From CAXBDP01 sp963974465 (GTDB lineage Bacteria > Bacteroidota > Bacteroidia > Cytophagales > Cyclobacteriaceae): a stretch of 64,000 nt of DNA. Position 1 is the stretch's first letter; each line of letters starts with the position of its first letter. A program made the position numbers and the translations under genes. A model generated the notes under the pieces. It was not told the DNA's origin. It did not search any database and saw only the letters and a program-made list of their open reading frames with translations. Where the stretch lies: the NCBI GenBank assembly GCA_049340005.1, contig JBMPIY010000002.1. One strand, written 5' to 3'. Shown here piece after piece: positions 25,905-34,038 of this stretch.

Positions 25905-26759
25905 TTAAACAGCAGGAATTTTTCGAGATGACCAAAAATAACTAAGGGCAAGTCCACTTACCAAATGCCAAATTCCCCACCACGCAACGACCAAAGCCAT
26001 TCCACCCAATCCATTGAAAAAAGTAAATACCAGTAGCAATCCTAATCCACTATTCTGAATACCTGTTTCTATGGCAATACTACGTCGATCTGGCGCATCT
26101 AACTTGGCCAACTGCGCTGAATAATAACCAATACAAAAGGCCATAGCATTGTGAATAGCTACCAAAATAAATGCATAAGAAATGTACTGGATGAAATTAT
26201 TGTAGTTGGAAGAGAAAGCTAGAATAATAAAAGCGATAAAAATTCCGATTGAAATTTTTCGAATCAAATCTCCATACTTTTCAGCCCATACATCATTATA
26301 TTGTCGAATAAGGAGCCCTGCAAATAGAGGGATGCCAAGTATTACGAATACCGTCTTTAAAGCTTCGGCAAAGTCAAGATTTACATTTTGGATAATGGTA
26401 GCTGTAGGTTCGTAAAGACTTCCATAGAAATATAGATTGAATGGCGTTGCTACTACGGCCATCATTGTAGCAAATGCAGTTAGCGTGACTGAAAGAGCTA
26501 CATTACCCCCTGACTGCAAACTGAAAAAGTTTGAAACATTGCCTCCAGGACAAGCAGCAACCATCATCATTCCTAGAGCCATTGAAGGAATCGGTTCCCA
26601 AATGTATATCAATAAGTAAGTGAAAAGAGGCAGCAAAATAAACTGACAAATAATCCCAATAAGTACTGCCTTGGGATATTCAGCTATTCTCTTGAAGTCC
26701 TCTAACTTGAGAGCCAAAGCAACACCAAACATGATAAAGGCAATGCAGAAGTTTAGCAA
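25905..26759 (-). CDS. bile acid:sodium symporter (BASS) family transporter
   Basis: From a TTG at 26759 the product has 284 residues with eight to nine hydrophobic helices and the family features CPGGNVSNFFSLQSGGNVALS and ETGIQNSGLGLLL. The open frame continues upstream to 26840 without any ATG, GTG or other TTG; those extra codons read IDQLSLNFDNSTTWLL, a natural N-terminal lead into the first helix. A CTG at 26816, 11 bases after the upstream stop, is therefore a likely true start (303 residues). Sodium-coupled uptake of an organic anion at the inner membrane; substrate unknown. Confidence 0.85.
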   Translation of the reverse strand: MLNFCIAFIMFGVALALKLEDFKRIAEYPKAVLIGIICQFILLPLFTYLLIYIWEPIPSMALGMMMVAACPGGNVSNFFSLQSGGNVALSVTLTAFATMMAVVATPFNLYFYGSLYEPTATIIQNVNLDFAEALKTVFVILGIPLFAGLLIRQYNDVWAEKYGDLIRKISIGIFIAFIILAFSSNYNNFIQYISYAFILVAIHNAMAFCIGYYSAQLAKLDAPDRRSIAIETGIQNSGLGLLLVFTFFNGLGGMALVVAWWGIWHLVSGLALSYFWSSRKIPAV

Positions 26760-26827
26760 CCACGTGGTACTATTATCAAAATTGAGGCTAAGCTGATCTA
26801 TTGTATTTGCTTCCAGAACTTGTGTGA

Positions 26828-27259
26828 TTAGCCTTCGAAATTAACTTTTTTATGAGTGCCATCACAAAATGGCTTGTTTGCGGAGGCACCACATCTACAA
26901 AATGACGTTCGCTTTTCCTTTAAGGTTTCTTTGCCTTCAGCATCTTTCACAATTACATCTCCATAAATAACCAGTGGGCCATTTTTTAGCAGCTCTGCCT
27001 TAATTCTATTTTCTAAAGCTGGCTTATCCTCCCGCTTTTCCATATTTGGATAGGATAATGCGCCTGAAGGGCATTTATCAATTTGATTCTTAATGCTTTG
27101 AACATCTGCACCGTTTACATCAATCCACGGTCTCTCTTGTGGATTAAACACTTGGTTAAGTCCTCTCCAGCAATTTTCTGAGTGAATGCACGCACTTGGT
27201 TTCCACAAAATGGTGATTTCATCATTCTTATATTCCTTTACTTGTGTCTTTTCGTCCAT
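26828..27259 (-). CDS. CDGSH iron-sulfur protein with divergent 4Fe-4S mono-cluster domain
   Basis: The 143-residue product combines an N-terminal Fer4_19-type mono-cluster domain (Cys in ACIHSENC and DKCPSGAL, residues about 24-65) with a C-terminal CDGSH domain (SFCRCGASANKPFCDGTHKK, about 120-140) containing the three Cys and one His that hold a 2Fe-2S cluster. Such fusions are cytoplasmic proteins proposed to act in redox or iron-sulfur handling. It is the first gene of a run that includes the BASS transporter and the acyltransferase, but no functional link is evident. Confidence 0.88.
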   Translation of the reverse strand: MDEKTQVKEYKNDEITILWKPSACIHSENCWRGLNQVFNPQERPWIDVNGADVQSIKNQIDKCPSGALSYPNMEKREDKPALENRIKAELLKNGPLVIYGDVIVKDAEGKETLKEKRTSFCRCGASANKPFCDGTHKKVNFEG

Positions 27260-27342
27260 TCCTTAAAGCTTTTCCAAAAAGTACGCAAAAAAAATCATTC
27301 ATTCCTATATTAGTGATTATAAACCATCAAAAAAATACTCCT

Positions 27343-27744
27343 ATGGATTGGGCAAAAGAAGATATTCACCGTAAAATCGTATCGATAATATTTGGCGTCA
27401 AGGCATTTTTCGCCCTGATTGGAGGCGTTGCCATTCTTGCCTTCGCTCCATTCATCAAGCAAATTATTGAGAACGAAGGAGTTCAAGATCAATGGGTTAT
27501 TGAATTCCTTTTTAATTTCGGTTTTAGTTTAATTGGCTTTATAGCTTTGTTTTTTGTGATTTTAAATACAATTGCTGCTTACCTTATTTACAAGAAAAGT
27601 AAAGGTGGCTACATTTTCGGAATTGTATTATCAATTTTCGGCATTTTCAATTTCCCGATTGGGACAATCATTGCAGGCTACAGCATAGTTGTGTTAGGAG
27701 CGCACAGCCAGCAACAGGATAATATCTCTGCTCCTATTCAATAA
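27343..27744 (+). CDS. four-helix membrane protein of unknown function
   Basis: The preferred ATG at 27343 (MDWAKEDIHRKIVSI) gives 133 residues with three to four hydrophobic helices (about 10-35, 52-80, 84-117). A GTG at 27244 in the same frame would add 33 non-hydrophobic residues and overlap the divergent CDGSH gene, so it is rejected. Short hydrophobic loops and Gly-rich helix ends are the only visible features; no named domain is recognised with confidence. A terminator lies 100 bases downstream. Confidence 0.65.
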   Translation: MDWAKEDIHRKIVSIIFGVKAFFALIGGVAILAFAPFIKQIIENEGVQDQWVIEFLFNFGFSLIGFIALFFVILNTIAAYLIYKKSKGGYIFGIVLSIFGIFNFPIGTIIAGYSIVVLGAHSQQQDNISAPIQ

Positions 27745-27845
27745 TGTAAAAAATTCCTCCTAATGAAATCTGATTAGTTCGGATAACTCGTATTTCTATT
27801 GGATGAAAAATAACAATGGAAATAAAGAGAAAAAGTGTCAATAGA

Positions 27846-27879
27846 AAAAGCGATCCAATCTCTGCATTGGGTCGCTTTT
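27846..27879 (+). terminator. Rho-independent terminator
   Basis: AAAAGCGATCCAAT (27846-27859) pairs with ATTGGGTCGCTTTT (27866-27879) with one G-T pair, 6-base loop. It lies about 100 bases after the 27343-27744 gene, with the sequence in between showing nothing else. Confidence 0.8.
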
Positions 27880-28220
27880 ATTATTTTAATTATTTGAAGA
27901 TGAAAGAACTCATTTCGATTAATTGCATTGGTTTACCATTCTTTAGGTGGCAAGGAAAAGCGGGAGGATGAATAAATCCCACAAGTTGTTTTGATTAGAA
28001 ATGGAAAATTCAACCTGTACTAAATCTACAATTCAATTAAATAGCATACAAAATGCAATCATTATTTGAGTGTAATTGTTGAGATTCGTAATTGCTTTTT
28101 AAACATTGATTTGAAACTGAAAAACTAATTGAAAACAATTTGTAGCGTATGCTATTCTACATCTAGAAACAAAAATTGGAACTTTGTATCAATTGAACCT
28201 AAAACCTTAAACATAAGCAC
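27880..28220. other. 341-base intergenic region before the arsenosugar operon
   Basis: No gene is supported here. It contains the only intergenic copy of the GCGGGAGG octamer (27960-27967) and must hold the promoter of the operon starting at 28221. I see no clean TAnnTTTG element and no ArsR-type inverted repeat that I would defend. Confidence 0.5.
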
Positions 28221-28559
28221 ATGTCTGAAAAACACTATTACAATGCGAAAGATCTCAATAAATTTGGAAACATATCCGACTTCCAGCAGAAAATGGGCGA
28301 CAAATTCTTCGATTGGTATGGAGAAGTTTTCGCAGAAGGAGAATTAACTGCAAGAGAAAAATCATTGATTGCTCTGGCAGTAGCACATGCTGTGCAATGT
28401 CCATATTGCATAGACGCATATTCGTCTGATGCATACAAAAAGGGTTATTCGGAAGGGCAAATGATGGAAGCTGTGCACGTAGCAGCTGCAATTAGAGGTG
28501 GAGCCAGCTTAGTACATGGTGTACAAATGATGAATAAGGTGAAAGAAATTGGAATGTAA
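28221..28559 (+). CDS. arsenosugar-associated peroxidase-like protein (carboxymuconolactone decarboxylase family)
   Basis: The 112-residue product is an AhpD-like all-helical protein with the redox pair CPYC in AHAVQCPYCIDAYSSDA followed by the conserved downstream His in EAVHVAAAIRGGA. It fits the small family that travels with the ArsS radical SAM enzyme (perox_w_seleSAM type). The reaction in the pathway is not established; a thiol-disulfide or peroxide role is implied by the CxxC. Its stop overlaps the arsS start by one base (TAATG), so it is the first gene of a tightly coupled four-gene unit. Confidence 0.88.
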   Translation: MSEKHYYNAKDLNKFGNISDFQQKMGDKFFDWYGEVFAEGELTAREKSLIALAVAHAVQCPYCIDAYSSDAYKKGYSEGQMMEAVHVAAAIRGGASLVHGVQMMNKVKEIGM

Positions 28560-29602
28560 TGAAGTCATTGAACGCCCTCGGGCATCGCTTATCTCATGCC
28601 GAAAGGCAAATTGAGATATTAGAAAATGAAGCTGAAAATCAACAGCCATTTTTCGAAGATAAATTAGAAATAATAGGCATGAGCCCATTAAAAGCCACTG
28701 GCATAGAAATAATGCAGGTGAATATGGGCAAAATGTGTAACCAAGTATGCAAGCATTGCCATGTAGATGCTGGGCCAGACCGTAAGGAAATTATGACCCA
28801 AGCTACCATGCAAAGCATTTTGGATGTGCTAAAAACTACCGATATCCAAACGGTTGATTTGACAGGTGGCGCGCCAGAAATGAATCCGAATTTCCGATGG
28901 TTTGTGGAAGAAATCTCAAAGCTAGGTAGGCATATTATCGTGAGGTGTAATCTCACCATCATTTTGGCCAATCCAAAATATCATGACCTCCCGCAGTTCT
29001 TCAAAAAGCATAGGGTAGAAGTGGTTTCCTCTCTTCCTTTTTACACAAGTTCCAGAACCGACCGCCAACGGGGTGATGGCGTTTTCAATAAAAGTATAGA
29101 CGCCCTCAAACTGCTCAATGAAGTTGGTTATGGCAAAAGTGATAGCGGCTTGATTCTTAATTTGGTGTATAACCCGGCAGGCGCATTTTTACCTCCATCG
29201 CAGGAAGCTTTGGAAAAAGAATTTAAAACTGCATTAAAAAAGGATTTCAATATTGAATTCAATTCTCTATTTGCCATTACTAATTTGCCAATAAGTCGTT
29301 TCTTGGATTATTTGGTCAATAGTGGGAATTACGAAAGCTATATGCAGGAATTAGTTGATGCATTCAATCCTGCTGCTGCCGTTTCTGTAATGTGTCGCAA
29401 CACACTTTCCATCGGTTGGGATGGCTTCTTATATGATTGCGATTTCAATCAAATGCTGGACTTGAAAGTGAGCCAAAGTAAATCTCAACACATAAGTGAA
29501 TTCGATTTGGATGCTCTTAATAAAAGAGAAATTATAGTTGGTAGGCATTGCTTTGGCTGTACAGCTGGCAATGGCTCAAGTTGCGGGGGTTCGGTAGCAT
29601 AA
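28559..29602 (+). CDS. arsS: arsenosugar biosynthesis radical SAM protein ArsS
   Basis: The 347-residue product has the radical SAM cluster motif CNQVCKHCH (CxxxCxxC), then DLTGGAPEMNPNF (the GGE-like SAM-binding turn), and a Cys-rich C terminus HCFGCTAGNGSSCGGSV. This is the ArsS family, in which some members carry selenocysteine; here the positions are cysteines. ArsS transfers a 5'-deoxyadenosyl group to dimethylarsenite, the key step to arsenosugars. The start overlaps the previous stop and the stop overlaps the next start by one base each. Confidence 0.92.
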   Translation: MKSLNALGHRLSHAERQIEILENEAENQQPFFEDKLEIIGMSPLKATGIEIMQVNMGKMCNQVCKHCHVDAGPDRKEIMTQATMQSILDVLKTTDIQTVDLTGGAPEMNPNFRWFVEEISKLGRHIIVRCNLTIILANPKYHDLPQFFKKHRVEVVSSLPFYTSSRTDRQRGDGVFNKSIDALKLLNEVGYGKSDSGLILNLVYNPAGAFLPPSQEALEKEFKTALKKDFNIEFNSLFAITNLPISRFLDYLVNSGNYESYMQELVDAFNPAAAVSVMCRNTLSIGWDGFLYDCDFNQMLDLKVSQSKSQHISEFDLDALNKREIIVGRHCFGCTAGNGSSCGGSVA

Positions 29603-30216
29603 TGGCAAAATCAGGGCTGATCATATTTGTGAAATCACCCATAGCTGGAGAAGTGAAAACACGCCTAGCAGCAGATATTGGAGATGAAAAAGCCTTGGAG
29701 ATATATTGGCAATTACTACAAATCACTAAAAAGGTAGCTCTGCAATTCAATGGATCCAAAATGATTTGGAGTAATAAGGATTGGATTGATAATTCTGATT
29801 TTTGGCCTATCGAAGCCTTCCAATTCCATTTACAAAAAGGCTCCAGTCTTGGTGAAAAAATGGCTCAAGCTTTTGAATTTCATTTCAAAGAAAGTTTCAC
29901 CAAACTAATACTTATCGGCTCTGATTGCCCGGAAATCAATATTTTAATATTGAATGAAGCTGAACAGGCACTCGATCATCACGATTTGGTAATTGGTCCA
30001 GCGGCTGATGGCGGCTATTATCTAATTGCCATGAAAGAAGTCCATTATGAGCTATTTCAAAATATGGAATGGAGCCACGCGCAAGTTTTGGAACAATCAC
30101 TACAAAGAGCGAAATCTAAATCCTTGAGCATACACATGCTTCAAACTCTTTCAGATATAGACAATGTGGCTGATTTAAATTTGCTTCCGAATGAATTTGG
30201 AGCCACCAAAAATTAG
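29602..30216 (+). CDS. arsenosugar-cluster glycosyltransferase, DUF2064/TIGR04282 type
   Basis: The ATG at 29602 overlaps the arsS stop (TAATG) and gives 204 residues; an upstream in-frame start at 29548 lies inside arsS and is rejected. The product starts MAKSGLIIFVKSPIAGEVKT, the nucleotide-sugar-binding start of this GT-A-like family, and has IGSDCPEINILIL and VIGPAADGGYYLIAM. It is predicted to work on the arsenic nucleoside product of ArsS or on its downstream sugar conjugate; the exact transfer is not established. Confidence 0.88.
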   Translation: MAKSGLIIFVKSPIAGEVKTRLAADIGDEKALEIYWQLLQITKKVALQFNGSKMIWSNKDWIDNSDFWPIEAFQFHLQKGSSLGEKMAQAFEFHFKESFTKLILIGSDCPEINILILNEAEQALDHHDLVIGPAADGGYYLIAMKEVHYELFQNMEWSHAQVLEQSLQRAKSKSLSIHMLQTLSDIDNVADLNLLPNEFGATKN

Positions 30217-30904
30217 CATCATTATCCCTACTTTGAATGAAGAGAAGAATTTGAAAAGATTACTTCCTCATTTAATCAAAATGGATAAAAAGTCTCTTAT
30301 AAAAGAAATAATCATTGCAGATGGTGGTAGTCAGGATCAAACCATTGCCTATGCCATAAGTTTTGGCGCAAAAGCAATACAAACTGATAAAGGAAGAGCC
30401 CAGCAAATGAATGCTGGAGCTAAAAAAGCAACTGGAGAGATTCTGCACTTTATCCACGCTGATAGTTTCCCTCCTGCAAATTTCACAAGTGATGTCCTCC
30501 ACAAAATAAATGAAGGTGTAGATTATGGTTGCTTTCGATCCTTATTTCATACCTCAAACAAATTTCTAAGAGGCAATTCTTATTTCACTCGTTTCAAAGG
30601 CATAATTTTTCGCGGTGGCGGTCAAACCTTATTCATAAAGAAATCACTTTTCGATAAAGCGGGAGGTTATAAGGAGTCTCTTATAGTGATGGAAGAATAT
30701 GAATTACTACGGAGATTGAGGAAAATCGGCAAATTCGAAATCGTCCAAAAGAGTGTGTTAGTTTCGGTGCGGAATTATGAGAAAAACGGGTTTGTTAGGC
30801 TTCAATTTATTTATGCTTGTATCTTCATTGGCTTCTTTTTGGGCTTCCCACAATCTTCTCTCACCAAATTTTACAAGAGATTTATCAATCAAGGGAAAAT
30901 TTAG
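30191..30904 (+). CDS. arsenosugar-cluster glycosyltransferase family 2, TIGR04283 type
   Basis: The 237-residue product begins with the GT2 signature ISIIIPTLNEEKNLKRLL, has the donor-binding DGGSQDQT and the DxD-like HADSFPP, and ends with a hydrophobic helix followed by a basic tail, suggesting membrane association. It overlaps the previous gene by 26 bases. Together with the DUF2064 enzyme it is the usual glycosyltransferase pair found with ArsS. No arsM (arsenite methyltransferase) lies next to this unit, so its methylated substrate must come from elsewhere. Confidence 0.88.
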   Translation: MNLEPPKISIIIPTLNEEKNLKRLLPHLIKMDKKSLIKEIIIADGGSQDQTIAYAISFGAKAIQTDKGRAQQMNAGAKKATGEILHFIHADSFPPANFTSDVLHKINEGVDYGCFRSLFHTSNKFLRGNSYFTRFKGIIFRGGGQTLFIKKSLFDKAGGYKESLIVMEEYELLRRLRKIGKFEIVQKSVLVSVRNYEKNGFVRLQFIYACIFIGFFLGFPQSSLTKFYKRFINQGKI

Positions 30905-31122
30905 TTGTGGATAAGAATCCTATAAAACTTATACGGCTTAAAACGACTTAACCAAAGTTAGAATCATCAATTTTAAATTGAGGCTCATAAAAACCTCGAA
31001 ATGAGATTGAAGAACCTTATTGGCTAGACCGGATAAAATGCCCTAGAAAAATTTAATTTCTCTAAATCAAAAAAAGAAAAAGAAATTACTATTTTGCTTT
31101 ACGAACCAACCTTAATTAGAAT

Positions 31123-31569
31123 ATGAGTGTAATCAAAGAATTCAAAGAATTCGCCATGCGCGGTAATGTCGTTGATATGGCAGTAGGTATCATAATTGGA
31201 GCTGCTTTTGGCAAAATTGTGAGTTCATTAGTAAACGACCTTCTAATGCCACCAATTGGGTTATTAATAGGTGGTGTGAATTTCAAAGAATTGGAATATG
31301 TGCTGAAAGAAGGTGTATTAGAGACTACAAATGCTGCCGGAGATGTAATCGCTGCTGTGCCGGCTGTCACCATTAGTTATGGCAACTTTATCCAAACTAT
31401 CATTGATTTCATCATTATAGCTTTTGCCATCTTTATGGTAATCAAGGGTATGAATAACCTGAAGAGGAAAAAAGCTGCAGCACCACCCGCTCCTCCCGCT
31501 CCACCAGAACCTAGCAAGGAAGAAAAACTACTTGCTGAAATTAGAGATATTCTTAAAAATCAGAAATAA
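31123..31569 (+). CDS. mscL: large-conductance mechanosensitive channel MscL
   Basis: The 148-residue product starts MSVIKEFKEFAMRGNVVDMA, the standard MscL N-terminal amphipathic helix, followed by helix 1 with VGIIIGAAFGKIVSSLVND, a periplasmic loop, helix 2 (NFIQTIIDFIIIAFAIFMV) and a cytoplasmic helix (EEKLLAEIRDILKNQ). A Pro/Ala-rich linker (about residues 118-130) is encoded over an octamer copy. It opens as a pentameric pore under membrane tension on osmotic downshock. Single gene with terminator. Confidence 0.97.
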   Translation: MSVIKEFKEFAMRGNVVDMAVGIIIGAAFGKIVSSLVNDLLMPPIGLLIGGVNFKELEYVLKEGVLETTNAAGDVIAAVPAVTISYGNFIQTIIDFIIIAFAIFMVIKGMNNLKRKKAAAPPAPPAPPEPSKEEKLLAEIRDILKNQK

Positions 31570-31573
31570 ATTG

Positions 31574-31598
31574 AAAGCCGGTATTTGCCGGCTTTTTT
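31574..31598 (+). terminator. Rho-independent terminator after mscL
   Basis: AAAGCCGG (31574-31581) pairs with CCGGCTTT (31588-31595), 6-base loop, followed by TTT. It lies five bases after the mscL stop. Confidence 0.92.
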
Positions 31599-31711
31599 CA
31601 TTTCAAGGAATTCTTACCATCAAAAATCATCAATAAGATTCCACATTTTCCGATAATCAACAATTCGAACCCAGATCTCACAAATCTCATATATTTATAT
31701 AAAAGCAATTA

Positions 31712-32023
31712 ATGAAACTGCCAAAATGGATACCGCCAATCGAAAGCCTAATCTGGACAATAGGTCTCGTGGCATTGGCTGTTTTCAATCCAGCAGACAG
31801 TTCTGGTAGTTTTAGTCTTTGCTTAATTCACCAAATAGGATTCGATTTTTGTCTCGGTTGCGGCCTAGGGCATTCAGTCGCTTGGCTTTTCAATGGCAAT
31901 TTATCTGCTTCATTAGAAGCGCATATTTTAGGCCCATTTGCTGTAATTATTTTAATTTCAAGAATTTTCAAGCTGAATTATCAGTATTATTTTAACATCA
32001 TAAAAACGACAAACCATGCCTAG
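31712..32023 (+). CDS. DUF2752 membrane protein
   Basis: The 103-residue product has the DUF2752 core with two cysteine groups, CLIHQIGFDFCLGCGLGHS, followed by a small-residue turn and a second hydrophobic helix. Two to three membrane helices. Function unknown; the cysteines may bind a metal or form a disulfide. It overlaps the TM2-domain gene by eight bases, a common partnership in Bacteroidota. Confidence 0.85.
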   Translation: MKLPKWIPPIESLIWTIGLVALAVFNPADSSGSFSLCLIHQIGFDFCLGCGLGHSVAWLFNGNLSASLEAHILGPFAVIILISRIFKLNYQYYFNIIKTTNHA

Positions 32024-32369
32024 TGTATTAAAATTACTTCCTGAATTACAAGGTAGCGAAATGGCCTTTGTGCAATCTTTGATCAATAATATGACAGAAG
32101 AGCAAGCACAAATATTTGCAAATGCTTACCGCAGTCGACGCAAATCTGAAGAGACCTTTTTGCTTGCCGCCGTTTTGGGGTTTGTATGTATAGCTGGAGT
32201 TCAACGATTCCTAAAAAATGAAATCGGAATGGGGCTTCTATTTTTATTTACGTGTGGCTTATGCTTTATCGGCACCATCGTCGATTTGATTCGATACAAG
32301 GAGCTTGCCTATGAAAACAACCAAAAAGTTGCTATTGAACTTGCTGGCAATCTTAATCAAATGAAATAA
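32016..32369 (+). CDS. TM2 domain-containing membrane protein
   Basis: The 117-residue product has an N-terminal soluble helix region (1-45) and then a TM2 domain: two helices (FLLAAVLGFVCIAGVQRF and GMGLLFLFTCGLCFIGTIVD) separated by a short loop with the conserved R-F and Asp. TM2 proteins are small inner-membrane proteins without a defined biochemical role. It lies between the DUF2752 gene (8-base overlap) and the toast-rack lipoprotein (14-base gap), so the three form one unit. Confidence 0.88.
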   Translation: MPSVLKLLPELQGSEMAFVQSLINNMTEEQAQIFANAYRSRRKSEETFLLAAVLGFVCIAGVQRFLKNEIGMGLLFLFTCGLCFIGTIVDLIRYKELAYENNQKVAIELAGNLNQMK

Positions 32370-32383
32370 ACCATCTGCTTAAA

Positions 32384-33199
32384 ATGAAAAAGTCTCTCCC
32401 GTTTCTAGTTGGCAGCCTCTTGATCGTAGGTTTGTTTTCTTGCGAAATTATCGTGAATGAAGGCAAACTCATGGAGCGCTCAATTACCAACAACAACTCC
32501 ATCGATATTGGCGCAAATAATCGAGTGAAAGCCTATATAGAAATGAATGCGGGTGAACTCCGTATTGAGCCTGGCACTAGCAAATTAGTGGAAGGAGAAT
32601 TCACCTACAATATGGAGGATTATACTATTGATTTAGACTATGTTGAAGAAGATAGCGAGGTAGGTGAATTACATATTACTGGTGGAGGCAATAATAACAA
32701 ATGGGTTTTCAATAGAGAAGGCGGGAAAACTGAGAATGCTTGGAATTTGAAAATTAACGAAGACATTGAGTTTGAACTTAATGTTGAACTCAAAGCTGGA
32801 CTGAGTAATATCAATATCGCCAATTCAAATGTAAAGAGACTTTATGTAGATGCAGCAGCAGGCAAATGCGAGGCTCTACTTGGTGATTCTTCCTTGGAGT
32901 TTTTGGATATTAATTCCACAGCTGGCAAAGTAGAAGCTGACTTCAGAGGTGATTGGAAGCAAACTATCGAAGCTGAAATAAATACCACACTTGGAGCTGT
33001 GGAAATTTGGCTACCAAACACTGTGAACGTAGAAATGACTACTTCTACGAATTTGGGTGATGTGGAGGCGGGAGGTTTGACAAAACGTGGTGGAATCTAT
33101 GAATACAGATCTAACACTGTAGAAAACCCAGTTACTATTTACCTTACCGTAAAAAATACCATAGGCAAAATTCAAGTGCACATAGAGGAAGTAAAATAG
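32384..33199 (+). CDS. toast-rack (DUF2154-like) lipoprotein
   Basis: The 271-residue product has a lipobox LFSC (Cys20) and a long repetitive beta region with alternating hydrophobic residues and spaced Gly/Ala/Asn turns (AAAGKCEALLGDSSLEFLDI, STAGKVEADF, TTLGAVEIWL, TNLGDVEAGGL), typical of toast-rack beta-helix domains. It is anchored in the envelope; function unknown. Last gene of the DUF2752-TM2 unit, converging with six bases between its stop and that of the DUF6503 gene. Confidence 0.78.
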   Translation: MKKSLPFLVGSLLIVGLFSCEIIVNEGKLMERSITNNNSIDIGANNRVKAYIEMNAGELRIEPGTSKLVEGEFTYNMEDYTIDLDYVEEDSEVGELHITGGGNNNKWVFNREGGKTENAWNLKINEDIEFELNVELKAGLSNINIANSNVKRLYVDAAAGKCEALLGDSSLEFLDINSTAGKVEADFRGDWKQTIEAEINTTLGAVEIWLPNTVNVEMTTSTNLGDVEAGGLTKRGGIYEYRSNTVENPVTIYLTVKNTIGKIQVHIEEVK

Positions 33200-33205
33200 T
33201 AGCTA

Positions 33206-33955
33206 TTATCTTTTGACCACTACATTTTTGAGGTCAATAATAGAAACTTGCTCCAGCTTATTATCTTTCAACAACTGGTCAAAATTTGCAATATTCTCAA
33301 CTTCTGTTGCGGCAGTGTAATTGATATAATCTTGGAAGATAATTCCATTGATTTCTCTTCTGTTTATAGCTTTTCTGAAACGGGTTCCTCCACCATTCAC
33401 ATGAAATGAATAAGCCAAATAATCCATGGTAAACCCATCCTTATTGAACCAATACACATATTCATCTTCGAAATCTACTCCACCACCTTCAGGGCTAAAT
33501 GAAACTTTGATTTTATAATAATTCTCACCATCAATCTCCACATCATCAAGCATCGTTTTGTAAACAGCCGGATCATTTAGGAAGTATGGAAGTAATGCAA
33601 AATACACTACCGAATTGAGGCTATTTGCTTGAGCTAAGGAATCTTCTTCGCTCAACCTGAAATGCTGTCCGTCAATTTCACGTGCGAAATAATCATTATT
33701 GAGAAAATCATGAAAAGTGCCTAAGCTATCAGTAAAAATCCTTTCATAATTATAAATTCCCCCATCGCGGTGTATTTTATAATCTCTATCTCTAAAGGAA
33801 AATTCGATGGTACTGTTTTCATATAGATCGCCACCATGCACATTTATACTCTTACTCACCACAGTTTGCGCATCAATTTTCTCTTGACAAGCAATCATAC
33901 CAAAAACGGTAAAACTTAATAGGAAGAAGGATACTGTCTTGGTTTGTTTAAGCAT
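33206..33955 (-). CDS. DUF6503-family lipoprotein
   Basis: The ATG at 33955 (MLKQTKTVSFFLLSFTVFGM) leads into a lipobox IAC with Cys near residue 23, giving 249 residues; an ATG eleven codons upstream puts extra residues before the signal and is less likely. The body (VVSKSINVHGGDLYENSTIEF, HRDGGIYNYERIF, NGIIFQDYINY) matches the DUF6503 type common in Bacteroidota, with a LolA/LppX-like beta-sheet look. Envelope-located; function unknown. Confidence 0.75.
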   Translation of the reverse strand: MLKQTKTVSFFLLSFTVFGMIACQEKIDAQTVVSKSINVHGGDLYENSTIEFSFRDRDYKIHRDGGIYNYERIFTDSLGTFHDFLNNDYFAREIDGQHFRLSEEDSLAQANSLNSVVYFALLPYFLNDPAVYKTMLDDVEIDGENYYKIKVSFSPEGGGVDFEDEYVYWFNKDGFTMDYLAYSFHVNGGGTRFRKAINRREINGIIFQDYINYTAATEVENIANFDQLLKDNKLEQVSIIDLKNVVVKR

Positions 33956-34038
33956 TTCAAAAATATATTTTATTGAGATTATTTGCACAATATTAAGTCA
34001 GGATACCTATAGAACGCAATTTTTTTTGATTGGTTTTT

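Noticed and set aside
28129..28347. 72-codon frame overlapping the arsenosugar peroxidase gene
   Set aside because: It overlaps the clearly coding 28221-28559 gene in another frame and has no family resemblance.
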